From contig CALKWO010000202.1 of assembly GCA_938003875.1 (NCBI GenBank), positions 1 through 64,000 of the forward strand: 64,000 bases of DNA, read 5' to 3'. The notes under the pieces are model-generated. The model had not been told where the DNA came from, did not search any database, and saw nothing but the letters and a program-made list of their open reading frames with translations. Of this stretch, positions 8,313 to 16,401 are shown in pieces (position 1 is the first letter of the stretch; every line of letters begins with the position of its first letter). Source of the DNA: an uncultured bacterium. Its GTDB lineage: Bacteria; Planctomycetota; Uabimicrobiia; Uabimicrobiales; JABWCH01. The translations under genes and the position numbers were made by a program.

Positions 8313-9659
8313 ATGGAGAAAGAAGGAGAAAGAGACAGCATCATTTTGCAATATTTAACAGAGGAAGGCTATGCCTATACTTCTGCCATTTATCGCGACG
8401 TACTCAACGAATTTTCCATTGCCACCGTCCGACGGGACATGAAATATCTGCATTCCAGAGGGCTTGTCGAATACCGTGAACTACCCACCACTTCAGGAAA
8501 AGGCAGCGGGGAAAGAGTATTTTCCATCACGGAAGAAGGCATGAAAAGCCTTGGTATACAAAAGCCGCAAATCCAGTTGCACCAGAAAGCGATGCAAAGA
8601 GTCAACGGCCAGAAGCTACGCCACTATCTGATGATGCGCAAAGTCGAAAGAGCCATCAACCAATCAATCGCCAGCAGCAAAGCGTATACCCCTGAATCCC
8701 TGAACGAATTCAAAGATCACAGGGGCGATCTCAAGATCAAGATGCGAGAAAAGACACAGGAAATCCCCATCCACCCGGATGCCCGTTTGCGCATTTTCAG
8801 AAACACCGGCGAAAGGTTCACAATGGCGATGGAAATGGATATGGGCAGCGAAACCATTGAAGCCACGGTAGTCAAAAAATTCAAGGCATACTCCACTTTC
8901 CTTCAGAGTGACTCCATCCCTTCTTACGCCGCCACAGCCCCCATCTATCTTCTCTTCATCACCTCAGCACCCCGCATCGAAAACATCATTCCCAAAGTCC
9001 GGCAACTCAAGTCATCTCGAAATTTTCTCTTCCTACCCATAGAAAAGCTCGACGAAAAGAACCTCTTTCTCGACCCTGTTTTCCTGGATTGCCACCACAC
9101 CCTATTTTCCCTGTCTCAGCTCCTGGAACAAAGAGAATGCCTGCTTTACTTCCAGGAGACCCTACAAAAGGCTGCCCAAAAACAAACCCGCTACAAAATC
9201 TCTTCCCATTCCCTCTATTCCTCCGCTCCCGATCCCTTTTTTCCCATCCTGCTCCACGCCGAAAGCAAAAGCACACTCTGGTCACCCCACGGCTACCTCC
9301 GTATCTACGCTGAAAAAGAAGGCCAGCTTCAAGAAAAGCTCTTCGCTCTCCTCCTGGATTACTCTCTGGGAACCGACGAAGAATTCCGCCAAAAGCTCCA
9401 CTTCGCCCAAATCTTCCTGACCCAAGACCAATACCTCCGCCGCATCACCGCCAGCAAATGTCATGGTTGCATGATTTTGCTCAAGAACAGTGACAACATG
9501 GCCTTGCTTACTCCTCTCCTCGCATCATTCCCCCACCTCCTCAAACGCTGCCGCATCCTTCTGATGGAAAACTGCACACAGGAGAAGGTGTTGCATGAAG
9601 CGGTTTGGGTGGATATGAGGAATGGAAAAGGGGTTCGGGTGTTGCCATTTGGAGGATAA
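8313..9659 (+). CDS. Winged-helix replication-relaxation-like protein
   Basis: A 448-residue protein whose first 110 residues form a winged helix-turn-helix: residues about 7-70 read like a DNA-binding wHTH (YAYTSAIYRDVL, then ATVRRDMKYLHSRGLVEYR, then RVFSITEEG). This resembles the replication-relaxation family often found beside VirD4/FtsK-type ATPases on conjugative or plasmid-like elements. The remaining region could hold a degenerate nuclease-like fold but no catalytic motif is clear. ATG 8313 is chosen because AAGGAG lies 6 bases upstream; an upstream in-frame start falls inside the inverted repeat. It directly follows the ATPase gene, supporting a joint function. Confidence 0.6.
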   Translation: MEKEGERDSIILQYLTEEGYAYTSAIYRDVLNEFSIATVRRDMKYLHSRGLVEYRELPTTSGKGSGERVFSITEEGMKSLGIQKPQIQLHQKAMQRVNGQKLRHYLMMRKVERAINQSIASSKAYTPESLNEFKDHRGDLKIKMREKTQEIPIHPDARLRIFRNTGERFTMAMEMDMGSETIEATVVKKFKAYSTFLQSDSIPSYAATAPIYLLFITSAPRIENIIPKVRQLKSSRNFLFLPIEKLDEKNLFLDPVFLDCHHTLFSLSQLLEQRECLLYFQETLQKAAQKQTRYKISSHSLYSSAPDPFFPILLHAESKSTLWSPHGYLRIYAEKEGQLQEKLFALLLDYSLGTDEEFRQKLHFAQIFLTQDQYLRRITASKCHGCMILLKNSDNMALLTPLLASFPHLLKRCRILLMENCTQEKVLHEAVWVDMRNGKGVRVLPFGG

Positions 9660-9792
9660 TGCTTTAGCACGAAAATTATGAAAATTATTCCAATTGTGTA
9701 CCAGATATTGACGGCAAAATTTAGCTCCTTCCCAAAAACACACTTCTGGCTAGGAATTGTCGATAAAAAATAAAAAAATATTGTTAAAATAG

Positions 9793-9821
9793 TTGACTTT
9801 ATACGATAAATAATGTTTAAT
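9793..9821 (+). promoter_or_regulatory. Sigma-70-type promoter for the small serine recombinase
   Basis: TTGACT (9793-9798), 17-base spacer, TTTAAT (9816-9821), located 43 bases before the proposed TTG start at 9865. It lies in an AT-rich gap after the replication-relaxation gene. Confidence 0.5.
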
Positions 9822-9864
9822 AAAAGTGTTTATAGAGGTTTTTATAGACAAGGAAGGCTTGCCT

Positions 9865-10488
9865 TTGAAAACAACAGCATACCTAAAAACTTCTGCCGAC
9901 CAGCAAGATATCAATAACCAAAAATTTGCTATCTTGGATTATGCTCATAAGCAAGGAATCCATATAGACCAATTCATCGAATTGCGGATTTTCTCTCAGC
10001 GGTCTCCTAAAAATAGAGGAATTGATTCGTCATTAGAATTGTTGCAAACTGGAGACACTCTAATTGTCAGTGAGCTGTCTCGATTAGGTAGAAGTTTAGG
10101 CCAAATTATTTTAATCGTGGATAAACTTGTTAAAAATAATGTCAAGTTTATTGCCATTAAAGAGAATATATTGTTGGATGGGCAACAAGATATCCAAAGC
10201 CAAGTTATGGTCAGTATGTTTAGATTATTTGCGAAAATCGAAAGAGAGTTAGTTTCCGAAAGGGCCAAACAAGGCTTAAAGGCGGCTAGGGCACAAGGAA
10301 AATTACTAGGCAGACCCAAAGGGATATTTGGCAAATCCAGACTAAATGGTAAAGAAGAAGAGATCAGAAAATTGTTACTTAAAAAAGTATCGAAGTCTTC
10401 TATTGCCAAAATTATGGATATTTCTAGAACTGCTTTGTATCAGTTTATTGTATCTAGGAAGTTAGAAGAAATCAAAGAAACAAATTGA
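9865..10488 (+). CDS. Small serine recombinase (resolvase/invertase family)
   Basis: A site-specific recombinase of the resolvase/DNA invertase type, about 207 residues. The N-terminal catalytic domain has the nucleophile Ser in AYLKTSADQQD and the conserved SELSRLGRS segment with both active-site arginines. The E-helix (KIERELVSERAKQGLKAAR) and a C-terminal HTH (KSSIAKIMDISRTALYQFI) follow. The usual Arg of the YxRVS motif is Lys here. The TTG at 9865 is preferred: AAGGAAGG lies 7 bases upstream and the protein then begins at the family's normal N-terminus. A GTG at 9826 would add 13 atypical residues. It stands at the head of the NurA-HerA cassette and may reflect how that cassette arrived. 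Confidence 0.85.
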   Translation: MKTTAYLKTSADQQDINNQKFAILDYAHKQGIHIDQFIELRIFSQRSPKNRGIDSSLELLQTGDTLIVSELSRLGRSLGQIILIVDKLVKNNVKFIAIKENILLDGQQDIQSQVMVSMFRLFAKIERELVSERAKQGLKAARAQGKLLGRPKGIFGKSRLNGKEEEIRKLLLKKVSKSSIAKIMDISRTALYQFIVSRKLEEIKETN

Positions 10489-10565
10489 GTTTTTAGCATG
10501 CTTGCATTAGAAATTGATTTTCAATAGATATCAATAGTAGTAGATATACGTTATGGAGTTTTTTA

Positions 10566-11645
10566 ATGTCTAAGCGTGTACTTTCAATTCTTAAAGATGA
10601 AGCAAAAGGCTTCGAGTGTCTACCATGTGAGCGGATCAATCTTGACATTGACAGATTTAGTGAATATCGAGATAGCAATGAGCATCCAGCTGAGACGGTT
10701 TTTGAGTGGCCTGTGCTTACAACTCGAAAAAAAAACGTAATGAGAGAGCAAGTGGAAATACGTTCCATTCTACGATACTTTTTAGATGGTTCACGGAAAA
10801 CATATAAAGTTGCTGATATCATCTTGAATGGTAAATATTTGCCTTTAATTGCGGGGCAAATTGGGGTTGCTGTTGTCGAACGTCTTGCTAATGGGCAAGG
10901 GGTAAAGCCGATGAGGTCATTTTGCCATTTCAAGAACCTTCTTGCATTTCCAAATCTTGTAGGTGATGATGACCGTGCATATCTCCAAAAGCAGATCAAC
11001 CAACAGAGTAGAATCCAATGGGAAATTGTGAAATATACTGTTGAAAAAGGTGGAGACCTCGTTGATCGTGGGGTCGCAAAGATTATGAGCGAAATGCATA
11101 ACATAGAAGTTTTAGCCGTTAAAGAAATGGCTAAAGAACACCTTTTGAAAAATGATAGCATGCTTGTTGTGGATGGCACTCTACGTTTTAAAAAAGATTT
11201 TGATATTACTCAGTTTCGCAATGTAATAGGGCTATCCAAAAGCTTTCGCCCAAGTTTTGAAGTCGGGAAAGGAAAACAAAAGATGGATGTAGGGGCGATT
11301 ACGTTTGGCTTATCATTTGCTGAACGCACTTCGGTATTCAAAACAATAGAAGAAGAGAAAACTATTGGCATGTGGTATCTTCGACTTCGCCAACCTAGTA
11401 GAATGACTAACCCCCTTCAAGGTGTTGTTAAAATGGAATGTTATGCAATATCTCCTGAGGAAAAAGAAAATGGCTTAGAAAGTGAAAGAATTGATGTTAT
11501 CTCTTTTCACATTTTACGGGAGCGAAATGTAACACCATATCAAGCAGATCCACGCTGGGCAAGCCATATTTATCCAGTTTATCTAGCCGAATCATATCTT
11601 AAATCCTCGTTTATTAGCGATATTCAATTTCAAGCATTGCTCTAA
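10566..11645 (+). CDS. nurA: NurA-domain nuclease
   Basis: A 359-residue protein with the hallmarks of NurA, a 5'-3' DNA exonuclease that works with the HerA translocase. Motif I is the acidic DGS at residues 74-76 (RYFLDGSRKTYK). A second acidic strand is VVDGTL (Asp about 203). The C-terminus has the conserved DPRW then HIYPVYLAESYLKS segment, which carries a conserved His and Tyr. It is followed after 17 bases by the HerA-like ATPase gene, the classic partner. In archaea the pair resects DNA ends; bacterial pairs are often in defence islands. The NurA assignment is from motifs read by eye. Confidence 0.75.
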   Translation: MSKRVLSILKDEAKGFECLPCERINLDIDRFSEYRDSNEHPAETVFEWPVLTTRKKNVMREQVEIRSILRYFLDGSRKTYKVADIILNGKYLPLIAGQIGVAVVERLANGQGVKPMRSFCHFKNLLAFPNLVGDDDRAYLQKQINQQSRIQWEIVKYTVEKGGDLVDRGVAKIMSEMHNIEVLAVKEMAKEHLLKNDSMLVVDGTLRFKKDFDITQFRNVIGLSKSFRPSFEVGKGKQKMDVGAITFGLSFAERTSVFKTIEEEKTIGMWYLRLRQPSRMTNPLQGVVKMECYAISPEEKENGLESERIDVISFHILRERNVTPYQADPRWASHIYPVYLAESYLKSSFISDIQFQALL

Positions 11646-11662
11646 CTAAAGGAACGAGATAA

Positions 11663-13315
11663 ATGGAAAATAAAGGTATTGGTAAAATAACAGCAACAGA
11701 AAAGCAACCAACAACTTGCAATACTCTTCGTTTTTGGGTTCATCACGATGTTATTATTAAGCCATTCGATATTGTTAGAATTGAACATATTTCTAAAATA
11801 AAGGGAGATCGTAGCTACACTTATGCGATTGTTCAAGATCTTGAATACATAACCGATAGTGCTGGACATCTAGCGAACTACGTTTCATCTGATTTCGGGA
11901 ATCTAGATGTAAAGCCGCAGAATGAGCGAATTGGAACTACAATTGCGCAAGCAGAGGTACTTTACAATAATCGTGAAATTGAGATGCCAGTACTAGAGGG
12001 TGCAAAAGTAGAATGGGCAGATGTTGAAGGCATTAAAGAGGCTCTGGGATTGAGTGCATATCAACATCCTATTCCTGCGGGATATATTTCTATTTCAAAT
12101 GGAGAAGAGGTACCTATCGAGGTGGAGGCAGAATATTTACTTGGGCCAGAAGGAGCTCATATGAACATAGCAGGAATTTCAGGTCTTGCAACAAAAACTT
12201 CTTACGCCATGTTCTTGATGAACTCTATTCAACAACGCCTTTCCGAAAAAGTATCAATGATCATTTTTAATGTCAAAGGAAACGATTTATTAGCACTTGA
12301 TGAACCCAATGAGGCATTGAGCGAAAATCAACGCAAAGGTTGGGAAAAATGTGGCTTACAGCCTAAACCATTTCAAAATGTTACTTATCTTTACCCTTAT
12401 GCCAATCGTCAGCAAAATGATTATACTATATCCCATGTTGTTCCTCAGATATTAAAGAGACAGCAAGAAAAAAAACGTGCTTTCAACTATTTCTATGATG
12501 TTGAAACAGGTAAATGCAAATTGTCTCTTTTATTTTCAGATATAGACGACCCAAGTTCTACCATGGAAAGTATTGCCCATCAGCTATCAGAATCTGATAC
12601 AAATAGTTGGGACGCTCTAAAAGAAATGGTGGAACAGAAAACCAGAAAAGGTTCAGGAGCAAACAAAGATATTTCTGTAATGTCTTGGAGAAAATTTAGT
12701 CGACTTTTACGATCTAGAACCGATAATGACTTATTTACAGAGAAAGCTACCACTCAAACCGAAAAAAAACGCCAAAAGTCGATTCGAGAAGCTGTCCTGG
12801 AATTGAGGCCTGGGAATATCCTTGTGATTGATGTCGAACCTCTACCACATTATATTCAATGTCTCGTGTTTGGTGATGTTATTCAAACAATATATGGAAT
12901 TAAACTGGGTGATGAGGATGTGAGTCCTTCCGAACTGGGTAAAATGGTTATTTTTGCAGATGAATTAAATAAATATGCACCCAAAACAGGAGAAGATAGA
13001 AGAACACTCACCCAGAATCTACTTGAGATTACAGAGCGTGGACGTTCATTAGGGACAGTACTATTCGGAGCTGAGCAATTCCGTAGCGGTGTACATGATC
13101 GCATATTGGGTAATTGTAGTACAAATATTTATGGGCGCACCAGCCCTGTTGAAATTGCTAAATGTCCAGATTACCGTTATTTCCCAGATGCATATAAATC
13201 AGCCATTACGCGACTTTCTAAAGGGAGCCTATTGTTACAACATGCAGTTTTTAAAACATCCCTAGTTAAAGTTCAATTCCCTTTTCCTAGTTATTATCAA
13301 CCAAAGGAGAAATAA
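11663..13315 (+). CDS. herA: HerA-like hexameric ATPase/DNA translocase
   Basis: A 550-residue HerA/FtsK-superfamily ATPase. An N-terminal beta-barrel-like (HAS) part covers about residues 20-110. The P-loop region at 171-179 reads GISGLATKT: Lys178 and Thr179 are kept but the glycine before Lys is replaced and the spacing differs from GxxGxGK[ST]. The Walker B strand is VIFADELNKYAP (Asp433, Glu434). A HerA-like RGRSLGTVLFGAEQF region with candidate arginine finger follows. It would thread duplex DNA to the NurA nuclease. The next gene starts one base after its stop, with AAGGAG inside its 3' end. Confidence 0.8.
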   Translation: MENKGIGKITATEKQPTTCNTLRFWVHHDVIIKPFDIVRIEHISKIKGDRSYTYAIVQDLEYITDSAGHLANYVSSDFGNLDVKPQNERIGTTIAQAEVLYNNREIEMPVLEGAKVEWADVEGIKEALGLSAYQHPIPAGYISISNGEEVPIEVEAEYLLGPEGAHMNIAGISGLATKTSYAMFLMNSIQQRLSEKVSMIIFNVKGNDLLALDEPNEALSENQRKGWEKCGLQPKPFQNVTYLYPYANRQQNDYTISHVVPQILKRQQEKKRAFNYFYDVETGKCKLSLLFSDIDDPSSTMESIAHQLSESDTNSWDALKEMVEQKTRKGSGANKDISVMSWRKFSRLLRSRTDNDLFTEKATTQTEKKRQKSIREAVLELRPGNILVIDVEPLPHYIQCLVFGDVIQTIYGIKLGDEDVSPSELGKMVIFADELNKYAPKTGEDRRTLTQNLLEITERGRSLGTVLFGAEQFRSGVHDRILGNCSTNIYGRTSPVEIAKCPDYRYFPDAYKSAITRLSKGSLLLQHAVFKTSLVKVQFPFPSYYQPKEK

Positions 13316-13316
13316 A

Positions 13317-14921
13317 ATGTCCATGACTCCTAAGATTGGAGCATTTGTCTTAGAGACGCTTACGACAGGAATGTATAGAAATTCAATGGATACGGTTCGG
13401 GAGTTTGTCCAAAATGCTACAGACTCTATATTTGAAGCAGAAAAAAACAAACTTATTCAAGTAAATACAGGACGTATAGATATAAAGATTGATCCCGATT
13501 CCTATAAGCTTATAATAAAAGATAATGGAGGAGGAGTCCCTAAGGAAAAAATTTATAGTAGGCTGATCAATATAGGTATGTCCGAGAAAGATTTTACTAC
13601 CAATGCTGGTTTTCGAGGGATTGGAAGATTAGCTGGGATTGCTTATTGCCAAACATTGTCGTTCCGTACTTTAGCTCCTGGAGAAAAAATCGTTTCAACA
13701 GTAAAAATTGATTGCGAGAAATTGTGCAAGATTATTCATCCTGACGGCATCCGCCATGTGGAAGAATTAACTGATGTCATAGCAAAAAATACTGAAATAC
13801 AAGAAGATAAAGCCACATCCGATGATCATTTTTTTGAAGTGATTATGGAAGGTGTTAATCAAGCGGGAAAAGATCTCCTAAGCTGGGAATTGCTTGAAAA
13901 TTATCTCAGTCAAGTGGCCCCTGTAGGATTTGACGCACAACGATTTTATTTAGCACCTAAAATTATTAAATGGGTTGAAGATCAAGGAATTATTATTCCG
14001 ACAGTTACATTGATCGTCAAAACACCAAAAATAGAAAGAGAAATTTTTAAATCTTATAAAAATCGTTACGAAACACAGAATAGTCGCGACGGTAATCATG
14101 AGTTTGAGATTGAGGATATTGAGTTTTATCCGAAATCAATCACTTCAAATATGCCTTTTTGGATTTGGTATGGCAAAATTCCTTTTTTCGGCACAGTAGA
14201 AGATGATAAATCTGCCGGACTTAGGCTGCGGGCTAAGAACATTGCGATAGGAGGTCCAGAAGCCGTAGCCGAACTTTTCGAAAAAAATGCGAAAACTGAT
14301 GGTAGATTCAATGCATGGTATATTGGAGAAATTTACATACTTTCTCCTGGGGCTTTTCCCAATGCCCGACGTGATAGATTTGAAGACATTGGAGAGTGGC
14401 CTAAAATAAAAGAAAGCTTAATGAATTTCTTTCGAGAGCAAGTAAAAGAAACTCGGAAGATTTCTGAGGAGCGAAACATAATCAAAAAAACTCAGAAGGT
14501 ACTTGATGATTTTAAAGAGCGTCAAGATATTGGGTTCGTTACACCAGAACATCGTGAAGAGTTAGCACAAAGAGTCGATGAAGCACAAAGACTGATAGAA
14601 AAATTAGAAAAAAAGACTTCTAGACAATCTAAACAGACAGAAGATATACCGAAACAAAAAGAACAACATAAAGAAATAGAAGAGGTAATAAAACCAATAA
14701 AGGCGTCTCAGATTTTACAGAATACTAAGAGAGCTTTACAAGAAACAAAACAGGTGCTACAAGAGGAAAAAAGTTTTAAGCCAAAATTAAAGGCTGATTT
14801 AGATCATAAACAACTCAAACTAATCACTGAAATTCTTAAGATACTCTATCAAATACTTGATGAACAAAGTTATAAGAAAGCGGAGAGTGCTATTCTTACA
14901 CATTTCAAAGATAAGGTGTAG
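13317..14921 (+). CDS. GHKL (Hsp90/MORC-like) ATPase
   Basis: A 534-residue ATPase of the GHKL fold (gyrase, Hsp90, histidine kinase, MutL). The N-box is EFVQNATD (Glu29, Asn33, Asp36). The G1 box is DNGGG (69-73). The flexible lid region is TNAGFRGIGRLAG (95-107), closest in style to Hsp90 and MORC rather than to sensor kinases. A transducer-like middle domain reaches about residue 385; it includes PGAFPNARRDRFED. A long Lys/Glu/Gln-rich coiled coil follows (about 380-485). No HisKA or receiver domain is present. Such ATPases can act as DNA-embracing clamps; here it sits inside a NurA-HerA operon, so a DNA-sensing clamp is a reasonable inference. Confidence 0.75.
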   Translation: MSMTPKIGAFVLETLTTGMYRNSMDTVREFVQNATDSIFEAEKNKLIQVNTGRIDIKIDPDSYKLIIKDNGGGVPKEKIYSRLINIGMSEKDFTTNAGFRGIGRLAGIAYCQTLSFRTLAPGEKIVSTVKIDCEKLCKIIHPDGIRHVEELTDVIAKNTEIQEDKATSDDHFFEVIMEGVNQAGKDLLSWELLENYLSQVAPVGFDAQRFYLAPKIIKWVEDQGIIIPTVTLIVKTPKIEREIFKSYKNRYETQNSRDGNHEFEIEDIEFYPKSITSNMPFWIWYGKIPFFGTVEDDKSAGLRLRAKNIAIGGPEAVAELFEKNAKTDGRFNAWYIGEIYILSPGAFPNARRDRFEDIGEWPKIKESLMNFFREQVKETRKISEERNIIKKTQKVLDDFKERQDIGFVTPEHREELAQRVDEAQRLIEKLEKKTSRQSKQTEDIPKQKEQHKEIEEVIKPIKASQILQNTKRALQETKQVLQEEKSFKPKLKADLDHKQLKLITEILKILYQILDEQSYKKAESAILTHFKDKV

Positions 14922-14931
14922 CGAGATAAAA

Positions 14932-16320
14932 ATGAACATTCTTTTAGTAGAACCAGATTATCGTTCTAAATTTCCTCCACTTGGATTAATGAGGATTGCA
15001 TCATTCCATAAGGAACGCAAAGATGCTGTTACCTTTACCCGTGGAAAAGTACAAGAATATCGTAATGTCCAATGGAATAGAATTTATATATCATCCCTTT
15101 TTACTTATGAGCTACCAAGAACTGTTGATACAATTCAATACTATTTTTTATCCGTTTCAAATCCTAGCAGAGATATTTTTGTCGGTGGCATTGGAGCTAC
15201 ACTTCTCCCAAATTATATAAGAGAGAGAGTTTCGTGTAATGTTATTGAAGGATGTCTGGACAAACCCAACATGTTAGGTTTGGGAGAAAAGCCAATAGCA
15301 ACGTATATTCCAGATTATGCATTATTGGATTCCGTAGATTGGAAATACCAACCGGAAAATGCTTATTTTATAAGAATATCACAAGGATGTATTCGTAAAT
15401 GCGAGTTTTGTGCTGTTCCTAAACTGGAACCTCAATTTAGTTATTTACAAAGTGTCAATGATCAATTAAATGCAATTAATAAAAAATATGGTAAACGGCA
15501 ACATCTAGTCATTCTTGATAATAATATCCTAGCTTTATCTCAAAAAAAGGAAAATAAAGAGAAGCTAAAGCTGAGCATTAGTGATATACAAAATCAAGGA
15601 TTTTCTAAAGGCGCAATGATTCAAAAACGAAAGCGTACAGTAGATTTTAACCAAGGTATAGATGCAAGATTAATTACTCCTGAAATCGCTACTTTACTAT
15701 CGTCCATATGCTTAGAACCCGTACGTCTTGCCTTTGATAAGTCAAAGATCCAAAAACAATACGAACGAGCAGTTGAATTGCTTGCTAAAGAAGGATTCAA
15801 TCAATTTACAACCTATGTAATGTACAATTTCGATGATAACCCAGAGAACTTTTATGATAGGCTAAAATTGAATATAGAATTATCTAAAAACTTAAACATT
15901 AGAATAAGTGGTTTTCCTATGAGGTATATTCCAATTGAAGATGTAGATCGGCACCATATTTCCTCTAACTGGACTTGGCGATATTTAAGAGGTGTACAGT
16001 GCATTTTGAAGGTCACTCATGGGATAGTAAGTCCTAAGCAGGATTTTTTTGAGGCTGCTTTTGGAAAATCAAAAGAAGAATTTGTAAAAATTATTACTAT
16101 GCCAGACAATTATATCTTCTTTAGATCGGGTAAAAAACACAAAGAATACCCTAAAAAAGTTAAGAAATGGGAAAAACAATACCATCAATTTTCCGAATCA
16201 GAGAAAAAAGACTTCGTTTTACTCCTTGAAAAATTACATAAGTCAACAAAACGTAGAGAGGATCTTATGGATATAGAATCAAATAAATTTAAGGAATTGC
16301 TAAAACATTATTATCCATAA
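14932..16320 (+). CDS. Radical SAM protein with B12-binding-like N-terminus
   Basis: A 462-residue radical S-adenosylmethionine enzyme. The N-terminus (MNILLVEPDY ... PPLGLMRIAS) resembles the cobalamin-binding Rossmann domain of B12-type radical SAM enzymes, but no DxHxxG cobalamin motif is visible. The iron-sulfur motif CxxxCxxC is at Cys153, Cys157 and Cys160 (SQGCIRKCEFC). The remaining residues form the expected barrel (LVILDNNILALS, then FNQGIDARL). ATG 14932 is chosen because it starts the conserved domain; it lies 10 bases after the preceding stop. Substrate unknown. Within this operon it could modify a nucleotide, nucleic acid or protein; that is speculation. Confidence 0.75.
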   Translation: MNILLVEPDYRSKFPPLGLMRIASFHKERKDAVTFTRGKVQEYRNVQWNRIYISSLFTYELPRTVDTIQYYFLSVSNPSRDIFVGGIGATLLPNYIRERVSCNVIEGCLDKPNMLGLGEKPIATYIPDYALLDSVDWKYQPENAYFIRISQGCIRKCEFCAVPKLEPQFSYLQSVNDQLNAINKKYGKRQHLVILDNNILALSQKKENKEKLKLSISDIQNQGFSKGAMIQKRKRTVDFNQGIDARLITPEIATLLSSICLEPVRLAFDKSKIQKQYERAVELLAKEGFNQFTTYVMYNFDDNPENFYDRLKLNIELSKNLNIRISGFPMRYIPIEDVDRHHISSNWTWRYLRGVQCILKVTHGIVSPKQDFFEAAFGKSKEEFVKIITMPDNYIFFRSGKKHKEYPKKVKKWEKQYHQFSESEKKDFVLLLEKLHKSTKRREDLMDIESNKFKELLKHYYP

Positions 16321-16401
16321 TTATGGAAAGGCTCTTGGAAATATTTAGAATTATGAATCTTACTCTCCTTCCATGCAAAAATAACTTCATATTCTTCACA
16401 T

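Noticed and set aside
11000..16320. Assigning the cassette to a named defence system such as Zorya, Druantia or a Sir2-HerA system
   Set aside because: The diagnostic proteins of those systems (ZorA/B, DruE, Sir2) are absent.
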